Of a stretch of DNA of 64,000 nt, positions 7,503-16,659 are shown in pieces. The stretch is from Planctomycetota bacterium. GTDB lineage: Bacteria; Planctomycetota; UBA1135; GCA-002686595. A program made the translations under genes and the position numbers. The DNA lies in the NCBI GenBank assembly GCA_026692665.1, contig JAPLOF010000022.1:62001-126000 (forward strand). The letters are read 5' to 3'. The stretch's first letter is position 1; the number at the start of each line of letters is the position of its first letter. Below the pieces are notes generated by a model that saw only the letters and a program-made list of their open reading frames with translations, searched no databases and was not told the origin of the DNA.

Positions 7503-10500
7503 TCAGCCCGGATCGAGGACTCGCTGGGCGCGCGCCCGGATCTTCGGTTCGATCTCCGTGGAGCCGGCCAGGATCATTTCCGCCAGGCCGCGCGCACGCT
7601 CCACTTCGCCAGAGGACTGCAGGGCTTCGGCGTACTCCGTCAGCGCCCTCGATCGGATGCTCGGCGAGAGCCCGCGCCCGCCGGCCATGGCCGCCGCACG
7701 CTCGAGGATCTCGAGCCTCTGCGGCGTCCGGCCGAGTTCTCCGAGCACGGTCGCCTCGTCGATCAGCCCGAAGATCGCGATCTCGCTGCCGGCTTCCACG
7801 CTGTGCGCCCAACGGTCCGAAGCGATCGCCATGTGCTCCGCGGCGCCTTCCAGGTCGCCGTTCTTGCGCAGAGCGTGACCGAGGGCCCAGTGCGCGCCCG
7901 CCGCGCGCGGGTACTCACCCTCGCTCGCGGACTCCGCGCGCTCGACGAGCTCCTCGGCCGAGCAGACTGCCCCGGTGACGTCCCCGCCATCCAGCCGGAT
8001 CATCGTGAGGTTCTTCAGCGTCAGGATGCTGTCCTCGTTGCTGGGCCCCAGCGTGCGGTCCTGCACGGAGAGCAGCCACTCCAGCACCGGAATCGACTCC
8101 GCCTGCCGGCCGACGTTCGCCAGGACCACGGCGTAGCCATTTCCGCGGCCGAGCGTGAACCCGTTCTCGTCGCCCAGCACGCGCCGTGACTTCAGCCAGA
8201 CATCGCGGCAGTGAGGCAGCGCCGATTCGAAACGGCCGAGCCGGAAGAGGGCGAACGCGTACTGCGATTCGATGTCGATCGTGGTGGAGTCGTCCGGTCC
8301 CAGGTGATCCGTGGCTCCGCGCAGCGCCTCTTCGAAGCCCGCCGCGGCCTCCTCGAGGCGTTCCAGGTCCATGAGCGCCGCGGCGCGGCGGCACCGTGCT
8401 CGATGGACGAAGGAGTTGTTCTCACCGATCGTGGCGAGTCCGTCCCTCAGCACGGTTTCGATCTCCGTCAGCGCTTCCGCGGGGCGCCGCGCCAGCCGAA
8501 GGAACTCGGCCAGGTGAGATCGAGCCTCGAGCGCCGCGGTGGATCCTGGTCCCGACCTGCGCTCGTGCGCACCGATCACCTCGCGGTGCAATTCGAGAGC
8601 TTCGTCCGTCCGGCCAAGGACCCCCACGGCGAAGGCCAGCTCCTGCTCGGCTTCCAGGGTCAGCCGGTGGTCCCGACCGTACTCCTCCAGGCAGGCTTCG
8701 TAGACCTGACGCGTCAGGGCTTCCGCCTCCTCGAGGCGCCGCAACCCGTTCAGGGCGCTCGCGAGGGTGAGCTTCGCCGTGACCGCCGGGCTGGACGTGG
8801 GACCGAACTTCGTCTCCAGCGCGGCGGCCCCGGAACGGATGAGCCCCTCGGCTTCTTCGAACCCGCCGAGTTGGAGGCCCACCAGCCCGGCGAGGATCCG
8901 CCAGCGCGCGACCTCGCACGCGTCGGATCGGGTGCTCTCCATCGCACGCGCGAGCCCCGCGAGCACGCGCGGCATCAGCAGACGCGGTGGCTCGAAGTTG
9001 ACCTCGTTCTCGAGCGCGATGCGCTCCAGCGCGAGCCTCTCGACATCGTCGGGAGCGTACTCCGCTTCCCAGACCGGCTGCATCCGTTCGAGCTCGCCAC
9101 GGACCTCCCGCGGCAGGCTCAGCGAGACGTAGGCATCCACGATCGAGCGGCGCAGTGCGAGCCAGATCCGGGGCTCGAGATCCGTCTTCGCGTCGAGGTC
9201 GATGCTCGCCGAAGCCAGCACGTCCACCACGCGCGCGTCCCGGCCGCCGATGTCGGGATCGGCGCTGGTCAGGATCCGGCCCTGGAACTCGGCCAGTTCG
9301 CGGTTAGTCCGCGCTTCGACCTCGAGGCGCGCGAGCCGGTCGTTCGCCAATCCCTCGGCCTGCTCGGCGCGCTCCTTCGCGATCACCGCGCGATCGCGTT
9401 GGATCAGGGCGGCGACCGCGCCCGCAACCACGGTCAGGAGGATCGCGACGGATGCCGCGACGACGACGCGGTTGCGACGCACGAACTTGCGCGCGCGGTA
9501 GACCGTCGAGGGCGGGCTGGCGAGGACGGGCTCGTCCCCGAGGTAGCGGTCCAGGTCACGGGCGAAGTCGGCCGCCGATGCGTAGCGACGATCGCGCTCC
9601 GACTCCAACGCGCGCAAGACGATCCACTCCAGCTCGATCGGCAGGTCGGGCCGGACGCTGCTCGGCGACGCGTGATTTGCCTTGCGCGCCCGGATCAGGG
9701 CCTCGGAGATCGATAGCCCCTTCAAGTCCAGCACGGGGCGACCGCAGACGAGTTCGTACAGGAGGGCGCCGAGCGCATAGACGTCGCTGCGGACGTCCAG
9801 GATCTCGAGATCGCCCTCGAGTTGCTCGGGACTCATGTAAGCCAGCGTGCCCACGATCTCGCCGGCCTCGGTGGCGCGCGTGTGGATCTCGCCGAGCACC
9901 TTGGCGATCCCGAAGTCGATCAGCTTCGGGACGCCCGTCGCATCGACCAGCACGTTGGACGCCTTGATGTCGCGGTGCAGCACCCCACGCTCGTGTCCGT
10001 GCTGCACGGCGGCGCAGACGCCGCGGAACAGTTCCACGATGCGCCTGTAACCCAACGCGCGCTCGCGCACGTACTCGGTGATCGGCCGTGCGTCCTCGAC
10101 GAACTCCATGGCCAGGAACGGTCGCTCGTCGCCTTGCGCATCGACGTCGACGCCGGCCTCGTACACCTGCGCGATCCCCGAGTGCCTCAGACGGCCCAGA
10201 GCCTCGGCTTCGTAGCGGAATCGCAGCAGCGTGGCCGGGCTCGCGAACACCGACTGCACGAGCTTCAGCGCGACGCGCCGATGGGGACGTTCCTGGCTGG
10301 CTTCGAACACGACGCCCATCCCGCCGACGCCGATCCGCCGGATCAGGGTGTAGCCGCCGATCCGCGCGCCAGCCGCGAGGGGCTGCGCGGGAGGGACGGC
10401 CCGGAGAGGGGCCGCCGCTTCGAGGAACCCGCGCGCGGAAGTGTCAGCGGCGACCATCCGTTCGACCTCCTCGGCGAGCGAGGGGTCGTCGACGCATTCC

Positions 10501-10589
10501 CGCGCGTAGAGTTCGCGCCGCGCGGCCGGCTCGAGGTCGAGCGCGCGTTCCAGCAGACCCGAGATCCGATCCCAGCGGCCCGTGTTCAC
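7503..10589 (-). CDS. Transmembrane Ser/Thr protein kinase with TPR tail
   Basis: A 1028-residue receptor-like kinase. The kinase domain (about 78-350) is complete: glycine loop IGVGGMGVVFE, Lys109 in VALKLV, catalytic HRDIKASN (Asp207), DFG 225-227 and SPEQLEG. One membrane helix (about 374-396) follows, then about 600 residues of TPR-like repeats outside or beyond the membrane. The start is GTG at 10589, overlapping the sigma-factor stop as GTGA, which implies translational coupling. Known planctomycete and acidobacterial pairs suggest the kinase acts in the same signalling route as the ECF factor, here by inference. Confidence 0.92.
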   Translation of the reverse strand: MNTGRWDRISGLLERALDLEPAARRELYARECVDDPSLAEEVERMVAADTSARGFLEAAAPLRAVPPAQPLAAGARIGGYTLIRRIGVGGMGVVFEASQERPHRRVALKLVQSVFASPATLLRFRYEAEALGRLRHSGIAQVYEAGVDVDAQGDERPFLAMEFVEDARPITEYVRERALGYRRIVELFRGVCAAVQHGHERGVLHRDIKASNVLVDATGVPKLIDFGIAKVLGEIHTRATEAGEIVGTLAYMSPEQLEGDLEILDVRSDVYALGALLYELVCGRPVLDLKGLSISEALIRARKANHASPSSVRPDLPIELEWIVLRALESERDRRYASAADFARDLDRYLGDEPVLASPPSTVYRARKFVRRNRVVVAASVAILLTVVAGAVAALIQRDRAVIAKERAEQAEGLANDRLARLEVEARTNRELAEFQGRILTSADPDIGGRDARVVDVLASASIDLDAKTDLEPRIWLALRRSIVDAYVSLSLPREVRGELERMQPVWEAEYAPDDVERLALERIALENEVNFEPPRLLMPRVLAGLARAMESTRSDACEVARWRILAGLVGLQLGGFEEAEGLIRSGAAALETKFGPTSSPAVTAKLTLASALNGLRRLEEAEALTRQVYEACLEEYGRDHRLTLEAEQELAFAVGVLGRTDEALELHREVIGAHERRSGPGSTAALEARSHLAEFLRLARRPAEALTEIETVLRDGLATIGENNSFVHRARCRRAAALMDLERLEEAAAGFEEALRGATDHLGPDDSTTIDIESQYAFALFRLGRFESALPHCRDVWLKSRRVLGDENGFTLGRGNGYAVVLANVGRQAESIPVLEWLLSVQDRTLGPSNEDSILTLKNLTMIRLDGGDVTGAVCSAEELVERAESASEGEYPRAAGAHWALGHALRKNGDLEGAAEHMAIASDRWAHSVEAGSEIAIFGLIDEATVLGELGRTPQRLEILERAAAMAGGRGLSPSIRSRALTEYAEALQSSGEVERARGLAEMILAGSTEIEPKIRARAQRVLDPG

Positions 10590-11299
10590 GGCGTGCCGCC
10601 CGCGGCGGAACCGCCCAGCCGGGTGTAGAGCCACGCGCGCGCGCTGCGCCATTCGCGCTCGACCGTGCGCGTCGAAACGCCCAGGACGCGAGCGGTTTCC
10701 TCGGCGGTCGATCCGCCGAAGAAACGCATCTCGACGACCTTGGCGGCGTCGGGCGCGAAGCCGGCCAGTTCCTCGAGGGCCGAGTGCAGGTCGAGCACGT
10801 CCGTCGAGCGCTCCTCGAAGCCAAGGAGGAGCAGGTCGATGGCTTCGCGCTGGCCCTCCCCGCCGCGCTTCAGCGCCTTGCGTGCCCGCGCGCGGTCGAC
10901 GAGCAGGTTGCGCATCGCGTTGGCGGACACGGCCAGGAAGTGGTCGCGGTCCGCGAATTCGGGGACATCGCCCCCGAAGAGCTTCAGATAGGCCTCGTGG
11001 ACCAGGGCCGTCGGCTGCAGCGTCGAACCGGAGTCCCAGCGCTTCATCGCGCCGTCGGCGATCACGCGCAGGGAGGCGTACACCCGCGGGAGGAGGTCGT
11101 CGCGCGCCTTCCCGTCCCCCGCTCGGGCGAGGCGCAAGAGGCGCGTGAGTTCAGCGGGGTTCTCCTCCAAGGCGTAGACCTCGGGATCGACCCTAGCCGG
11201 GTCGGCCCGAAGCGGCAACCAGGACGCGCATCCGGAACGCAGGAAGGGCCGCAGCGAGCGCGGGGCTCTCCTCCGGTGGGCTTGAGGGGTCGCCTGCAT
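10586..11299 (-). CDS. ECF-type RNA polymerase sigma factor
   Basis: A 237-residue alternative sigma factor of the group found next to Ser/Thr kinases in planctomycetes (TIGR02999-like, from memory). Region 2 includes LQPTALVHEAYLKLFGG and AMRNLLVDRARARKA. Region 4 ends with the helix-turn-helix TAEETARVLGVSTRTVEREW. No anti-sigma gene is adjacent; the coupled kinase is the likely input. The N-terminal 50 residues before the sigma core are unusual and Arg-rich, so the true start may lie further inside the frame. It is divergent from the secreted-protein gene at 11476. Confidence 0.9.
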   Translation of the reverse strand: MQATPQAHRRRAPRSLRPFLRSGCASWLPLRADPARVDPEVYALEENPAELTRLLRLARAGDGKARDDLLPRVYASLRVIADGAMKRWDSGSTLQPTALVHEAYLKLFGGDVPEFADRDHFLAVSANAMRNLLVDRARARKALKRGGEGQREAIDLLLLGFEERSTDVLDLHSALEELAGFAPDAAKVVEMRFFGGSTAEETARVLGVSTRTVEREWRSARAWLYTRLGGSAAGGTP

Positions 11300-11475
11300 G
11301 CAGGGCGAGATCGCAAATCGACCTCCCGGGCCGACGAGAAATCCCCGCAGCTCCTCAGGACTGGAATTCGTGTCGGGTCCGGGCGGCCTCCCGCGATCTG
11401 GGGTCGGCCGGTGGAACCAGGTCCGCGAATCACGCGGAACGGAGCCGGCGCGGGCCCCGACACGACCGAACCTCC

Positions 11476-13944
11476 ATGCATCCCATCACGAACCTCCTCT
11501 GCCTCGCGGCCCTCGCCGCCACTGCGCGTGCGCAGGCGAACTCGGAGCCGCGCACTCCGCGGCCCATCCCGCCCCAGTCCTCGGTGAAAGTCGACGCCTC
11601 AGCCCCGCTCACGACCTCCGCGATCGAGCGCGGCGCGAGCCTCGACCCGACGGCCATCCCGGCCGCGCCGCGCAAGCTCGCTGGCACCGAGTCCAAGGGC
11701 ACGCGCGCGACCCCGCCGCAGCACGACCGCCTCTACTACACGACGCAGGCGGACGGATCGACGTGGGTCAGTGGGCGCACCTACAAGGCGCGCTTCGGTC
11801 CGGGCGGTGCGACGTACGTGCCCTACCTCGGCTCGCAGGCGCCGCGGAACTTCCCGCTCGAGTTGTCCCTCGCTTCGGCGACGGTCGGTGGCGTCGAAAT
11901 CCCGCTCGCCGCAGCCGCGTCGGCGGTGCGCGAAGGCGACCGCGTGGTGATCGACCGCGGTCCGATCGACGAGGTTTACGAACTCGGGCTCGACTCGGTC
12001 GAGCAGACGTTCGTGGTCGCCGAGCGGCCCGGGAGCGGCGATCTTCGCTTCGTGGTGCGTCTCCAGACCGAGATGACGCGGGCCGAGGATACGGATGGGT
12101 TCACGTACTCGAACGAGCACGGTTCCGTGCGCTACGGCCGCGCGTTCGTGCGCGAGCCCAACGGCGACCGGTTACCGATCGCATCGCGACTCGTCGAAGG
12201 CGGCATCGAGATCGTGGTCGGCCGCGACGATCTCGACCACGCGAGCTTCCCGCTGGTCGTCGATCCGGTGATCTCGACCTTCCCTGTCTACACCACGAAC
12301 GAGGACACCTGGGACTCCGACAGCTCGTACGACCTCACGACGGACCGCTACCTGACCGTCTTCGAGTTCAACTTCAGCCAGGCCGACGGTGACATCTACG
12401 CGGTCCTGCGCGAGGGGAACGGCAGCAATTCGTACTTCGGACTCTTCGACAACACCGTCGAGAACTGGCGCAGCCCGCAGTGCGCGAACCTCAACGCCTC
12501 GAACCAGTTCCTCATGGTCGCGCAGGTCGCCAACGTGACCGGCGCGTTGAATTGGAACATCTGGGGCATGACGGTGGACGCGGCCACGCTCGCCAACAGC
12601 TTCAAGTTCCTCATCAGCACTGCGGATCAGACGGGAGCGAAGTACCTGGGTGACGTGGGCGGCGACCCGTACGACGGGCCAGGCGCCTCCTACTACTGCG
12701 TCACCTGGCGTCGCGACTTCACGACGACGGACTGGGACATCCATGCGCGCCTCGTGACCGCGCAGGGGACGCTCGTCGGCCCGAGCACGCTCTTCATCGA
12801 CAACTCGGGATCGTCGAAGGACTCCTGGCCGTCGGTCTCGAAGTCGAACGGCACGCTGGGCGGCGCCGCGGCCTGGACGATCGCCTGGCACCGCGAACTC
12901 ACGAACACGAACTACGACCTCTACGCGGCACGGCTGGCCTGGGACGGTACCCTCCTGAACAGCTCGACACAGCTCACTTCCGGCGCTGGACTCGAGTACT
13001 ACCCGCGTGTTTCGTCGCCCCTCGACGATGGCCGTTCGCTGGTGGTCTGGTCTACGCCGTTCGGCAGCGAGAACGATCTCTACTACTTGCTGCTGTCGGG
13101 GACCTCGGTCGACGCGATCGGTGACCTGACCGCGCTAGAAGCGCTGCCGACGCAAGTCCAGAACCAGATCGAGTACAGCGTCGATTCGGACGGCCAGCGT
13201 TTCGTGGTGGCGTATGCCGAGAGCTACGCCTCGAGCACGTTCGACTACGACATCTGGGTCAGCACGTTCGCCCCGTTCGGCGGCGCGCTCGCAAGGGTCG
13301 AAGGGCACCGGTCGCTCGACTTCAGCACCACCCAGGCGCTGCGCACGGACATCGTCGCCCAGCGCTCGGGAGGTGCGATCGGATCCAACCGCTTCTACGT
13401 GTCCTGGGACACCACGGGCGGACTGCAGCACGACATCCAGGGCGGGCTCTACGACCGGCCGATCGGCGGCGGTTACGAACCGTTCTGCTTCGGGGATGGG
13501 TCGGGCCTGGCCTGCCCGTGCTCGAACTCCGGTTCGTTCCAGCGGGGCTGCCAGAACTCGGCGAATGCCAGTGGCGCCGGTCTCGGCGCCGGGGGCAATG
13601 CGCAAACGGGACTCGGCGACAGCCTGGTCTTCCAGGTGAACGGCGTGCCGCCGAACGTGTCCTGCACCCTGTTCCAGGGCACCGCGAGCAGCGGGGGGGT
13701 GCTCTTCGGCGACGGCGTCCGTTGCGTGGCGGGCACGCAGGTCCGCATCCGCACGAAGAACGCCGACGCGACGGGTGTCGCCACGTGGCCGACCGGTGTG
13801 GAGCCGGCCGTCTCCGTCACCGGGCTGATCCCGGGGGCCGGGGCTCAGCGCTACTACCAGGTGAGCTACCGCAACGCCGCCAGCTTCTGCACGCCCGCGA
13901 CCTTCAACATCTCGAACGGCATCCGGGTCCTGTGGCTGCCATGA
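11476..13944 (+). CDS. Large secreted protein with Cys-rich C-terminal domain (copy A)
   Basis: An 822-residue secreted protein: signal peptide 1-20 ending ATARAQ, an N-terminal domain with FGPGGATYVPYLG and APRNFPLELS, and a middle of repeating beta-rich units with YYCVTWRRDF and WPSVSKSNG. The C-terminal domain (670-822) contains CPCSNSG, GCQNS, SCTLFQG and FGDGVRC. It is a clear paralogue of the protein at 17058-19481, sharing all three parts. I have seen this C-terminal domain in many predicted surface proteins of deep-branching planctomycetes. Function unknown; the repeats suggest a beta-propeller-like surface protein. Confidence 0.85.
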   Translation: MHPITNLLCLAALAATARAQANSEPRTPRPIPPQSSVKVDASAPLTTSAIERGASLDPTAIPAAPRKLAGTESKGTRATPPQHDRLYYTTQADGSTWVSGRTYKARFGPGGATYVPYLGSQAPRNFPLELSLASATVGGVEIPLAAAASAVREGDRVVIDRGPIDEVYELGLDSVEQTFVVAERPGSGDLRFVVRLQTEMTRAEDTDGFTYSNEHGSVRYGRAFVREPNGDRLPIASRLVEGGIEIVVGRDDLDHASFPLVVDPVISTFPVYTTNEDTWDSDSSYDLTTDRYLTVFEFNFSQADGDIYAVLREGNGSNSYFGLFDNTVENWRSPQCANLNASNQFLMVAQVANVTGALNWNIWGMTVDAATLANSFKFLISTADQTGAKYLGDVGGDPYDGPGASYYCVTWRRDFTTTDWDIHARLVTAQGTLVGPSTLFIDNSGSSKDSWPSVSKSNGTLGGAAAWTIAWHRELTNTNYDLYAARLAWDGTLLNSSTQLTSGAGLEYYPRVSSPLDDGRSLVVWSTPFGSENDLYYLLLSGTSVDAIGDLTALEALPTQVQNQIEYSVDSDGQRFVVAYAESYASSTFDYDIWVSTFAPFGGALARVEGHRSLDFSTTQALRTDIVAQRSGGAIGSNRFYVSWDTTGGLQHDIQGGLYDRPIGGGYEPFCFGDGSGLACPCSNSGSFQRGCQNSANASGAGLGAGGNAQTGLGDSLVFQVNGVPPNVSCTLFQGTASSGGVLFGDGVRCVAGTQVRIRTKNADATGVATWPTGVEPAVSVTGLIPGAGAQRYYQVSYRNAASFCTPATFNISNGIRVLWLP

Positions 13945-13983
13945 TCGCCTTGCGCTCGTAGGCCTCGGCCGACGGGAGCGGAC

Positions 13984-14020
13984 CTGCGGGGCGCGTCGCG
14001 AGCAGCGCTGCGCCCCGCAG
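13984..14020. terminator. Bidirectional hairpin between convergent genes
   Basis: A perfect 11-bp inverted repeat (CTGCGGGGCGC and its complement) with a 15-nt loop sits in the 88-nt gap between two convergent genes. It lacks a T-run on either side, so it would be a GC-type terminator or a 3'-end stabilizer for both transcripts. Confidence 0.5.
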
Positions 14021-14032
14021 TCTCGTCCGGGG

Positions 14033-14593
14033 TCAGAGGAAGTCGGCCGGATCGAACTCGTCGACCGGAATGATCCGCACGCGCGGCAGGGGCGTGTTGA
14101 AGGCGTGGGCTTCGCTCTCGAGATCGTGGATCTCCAGGCCCCGCGCCTCCAGCTCGCGGTACGAAGCGCTGATGAACTCGCGGAAGCCGAGGATCCCGAC
14201 CTTGCGGTCCGTCCCGAGAAGCGCCTCGACGTCGGTCAGGAAATCGCCATCGTGACTGGCCAGCAGGACGTTGCCGTCGCGCGTGCGCAGCGCCTGCAGC
14301 GTCCGCTGGATCGCGACGTCCACCACGGACCCGTCGGCCGGACCGGACAGCGGGATCGGGCGGTAGTTCAGGGCCAGCAGCGCCTGCACGAACGTCGCCG
14401 GCAGGACGCCCGACGACGCGTTCAGGAAGAACAGGCCCTTGCAGGGCTTGTTCCACAACCGCCCCGTGAAATCGCGCACGCGATCCCAGCGCGGGCGCTG
14501 CTCGGGTGCCGGACGCGCTCCCAGGATGCTGATGCCGAGCGTCGCGTCGATGTTCTCGCCGTCGACGAGCAGGTAGGAGAGTTCGTGCGCCAT
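14033..14593 (-). CDS. NYN-domain (PIN-like) ribonuclease
   Basis: A 186-residue protein of the NYN/LabA-like (DUF88) family, predicted metal-dependent RNases of the PIN fold. Conserved acidic sites are visible in LLVDGENID (residues 8-16), in SVVDVAIQRTL, and in LLASHDGDFLTDVEALL. The gene starts 2 nt after the stop of the radical SAM gene, so the two are almost certainly co-transcribed. No link between the two activities is known to me. Confidence 0.85.
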   Translation of the reverse strand: MAHELSYLLVDGENIDATLGISILGARPAPEQRPRWDRVRDFTGRLWNKPCKGLFFLNASSGVLPATFVQALLALNYRPIPLSGPADGSVVDVAIQRTLQALRTRDGNVLLASHDGDFLTDVEALLGTDRKVGILGFREFISASYRELEARGLEIHDLESEAHAFNTPLPRVRIIPVDEFDPADFL

Positions 14594-14595
14594 GG

Positions 14596-15993
14596 TCAGC
14601 GAGCGTAGGCGCGGCGCGCGAAGAGGAGAGTCAGGTAGGGGAGCATCGTCCGCTTCTGCGGGATGAGCTCGAAGATGCGCCAGAGGCGCTTCGGATTCAG
14701 GTAGAAGTTCCGGTAGGCCTTCTTGCGCAGCTTGAAGATCTTCTCCTCGGGGACCGCGGAGAGGTTGATCTCGGCCTGGTATGGCTCGTAGCGCGACCAG
14801 TCCGTGGGCAGCGCGTATCCGGCGTGCTCGACCTGCTTGAAGAGCTCGGTGCCCTTGAAGGGGATCACGCGGAAGAACGCCGCGGTGTGGAAGGAGCTCG
14901 ACGACGCCCAGCGGATCGTCTCCTCCATCTCCTCCTCGGTCTCGGTCGGGAAACCCAGCATGAAGGCGCCGTGCACCATGACCTTCTGCTGCGCGATGAA
15001 GTCGACGATCTTGCGGACCTTGTCGATCTTGAGGTTCTTCTTCATCACCTTCTGCATCCGCGGAGACGCGCTCTCCACGGCGACCATGCAGCGGTACATG
15101 CCGGCCTTCTTGAGCAGGACGACGAGCTCCTCGTCGAGGATGTCGCCGCGGAAACCGTTGGGGAAGGTCAGCGCGAGGTTCCAGCCCTTGTCGATGATGC
15201 CCTGCGCGATCTTCTTCGCGCGTTCGGGACGGAAGTTGAAGATGTCGTCCATGAAGACGAGCTCCTTCACCCCGTAGCGCGTGACCAGCATCTCGATCTC
15301 GGCCAGGACGTGCTCGGCCGAACGCTCGCGGAACGTCTTGCCGTAGCTGTTGTGGCAGTACGTGCAGCGCCACGGGCAAGCCCGCGAGCTGAACATCGTC
15401 GCGAACTCCTTGTGCGCGTAGATGACGCCGCCGCGCGGAACCTTGTGGTACTTCGCGTGGTCGATCAGGTCCCAGGCGGGAAAGGGCAGCTCGTCGAGGT
15501 TCTGCGGCGGCGGGCGGTCGGGGTTGTGGACGGCCGCGCCGTCCGCGCCGCGCCACGAGAGGCCCGGGCATTCGCTCCAGTCCGTTCGGCCGTCGCGCAC
15601 CCCGGCGAGCAGATCGGCGAACGTGAACTCGCCCTCGCCGCGGACGACGAAGTCCACGTTGCCGTCCTTCAGCACGTCGTCGGCCGCGACGCTCGGGTGC
15701 GGCCCGCCGCAGGCCACGATCGTCCTCGGCAGGCGCTGCTTCACCAGCTTCGCGAGAGCGTGCATGCAGCCGGCTTCGTACGTCATCGCCGACAGGCCGA
15801 CGATGTCCGGCGCGAGGGCCACGATCGCGTCGGCCGCCTGCTCCGGGGTCCAGTCCTCGACCTTCATGTCGAGGACGTGCATGTCCTCGAAGCCCTGCGC
15901 GCGCGCGTTCGCGGCGATCATCATCACGCCCAGGGGATGGACGTGCGTGAACTGGGTGTAGGGGTGGTAGGTCTGGACGAGCGCGGTGCGCAT
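14596..15993 (-). CDS. B12-binding radical SAM protein
   Basis: A 465-residue enzyme with an N-terminal cobalamin-binding-type Rossmann domain (about 1-130, with VGLSAMTYEAG and VACGGPHPS) and a radical SAM core. The 4Fe-4S cysteines are in RACPWRCTYCHNS (Cys206, 210, 213). The architecture matches the BchE/hopanoid-type class that methylates or rearranges unreactive carbons. The substrate is unknown. The ATG at 15993 starts right at the B12 domain; an in-frame upstream Met at 16041 is possible. It is followed by the NYN gene and preceded by the JAMM-like gene on the same strand. Confidence 0.88.
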   Translation of the reverse strand: MRTALVQTYHPYTQFTHVHPLGVMMIAANARAQGFEDMHVLDMKVEDWTPEQAADAIVALAPDIVGLSAMTYEAGCMHALAKLVKQRLPRTIVACGGPHPSVAADDVLKDGNVDFVVRGEGEFTFADLLAGVRDGRTDWSECPGLSWRGADGAAVHNPDRPPPQNLDELPFPAWDLIDHAKYHKVPRGGVIYAHKEFATMFSSRACPWRCTYCHNSYGKTFRERSAEHVLAEIEMLVTRYGVKELVFMDDIFNFRPERAKKIAQGIIDKGWNLALTFPNGFRGDILDEELVVLLKKAGMYRCMVAVESASPRMQKVMKKNLKIDKVRKIVDFIAQQKVMVHGAFMLGFPTETEEEMEETIRWASSSSFHTAAFFRVIPFKGTELFKQVEHAGYALPTDWSRYEPYQAEINLSAVPEEKIFKLRKKAYRNFYLNPKRLWRIFELIPQKRTMLPYLTLLFARRAYAR

Positions 15994-16176
15994 GGGGGAG
16001 GACTCGGGCCTGGCGGACGCCTTGCGAGCCGAAGTCTCCATCCTACGCGAGCGTCCGACGGCGGCGGTCCCGCGGCCCTCGAAACGCACGCAAGCTTCCG
16101 GTCTCCGGACCGCCGCCTGGGTTTTCGCGCGCGACGCCCGGCCAGGGCCGACACCCGTCCGCGATCCCTCCGGGAT

Positions 16177-16659
16177 TCAGGAGGCGACCTCCTCCTCGAC
16201 GAATCGGCCCCCGTCGAAACGCCAGGATCGCACCTCGCGCTCCGCGTGCAGGTCGATCGCGACCAGGACGTGCGACCAACCAGCCCAGGCGTGCGCACGA
16301 TCGTCCGGGGTCGGAACCGCGGCCTCGTTCGGACGGGAACGCCACGTCCCGACGATCTCGAGCCCCAGCTCGCGCGCTTCCTGCTCGCCGGCGCGGTGGT
16401 CGGAGGGATCGAGCACGTCACGGCACTCGCCGGTCGCCGCCTCGGCGGCGAGACGCGTCTGCACGACGGAGACCGAGTCGCCTTCGAAGTGCCCGTACAG
16501 GAGCCCGCAGGCGACGAGGGGGTAGGCCTGCGCGGCCCAGCGCTCGAGTTGGAACCGCTGGAAGACCGGCAGGGTCACGCTGGGAACGGCGTAGGGACCA
16601 GGCTGGAACGATGCAGTCGTCGAAGTCTCGGACATGGTGGCCTCAGGATGGGCAGTCAC
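16177..16659 (-). CDS. JAMM/MPN-fold protein lacking zinc ligands
   Basis: A 160-residue homologue of the JAMM metalloprotease encoded at 25406, alignable over its whole length (CGLL, LDP.DH, AWAGWS, RSWR). The active-site residues of that copy are replaced: the Glu before ACGLL is Val49, HSHP is RSRP (Arg107, Arg109), and the Ser is Thr117; only Asp120 remains. It should not bind zinc or cleave isopeptides, so it is probably a binding or regulatory subunit. The GTG at 16659 overlaps an upstream stop as GTGA; an ATG at 16635 with GAGG before it is the alternative start. Confidence 0.8.
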   Translation of the reverse strand: MTAHPEATMSETSTTASFQPGPYAVPSVTLPVFQRFQLERWAAQAYPLVACGLLYGHFEGDSVSVVQTRLAAEAATGECRDVLDPSDHRAGEQEARELGLEIVGTWRSRPNEAAVPTPDDRAHAWAGWSHVLVAIDLHAEREVRSWRFDGGRFVEEEVAS

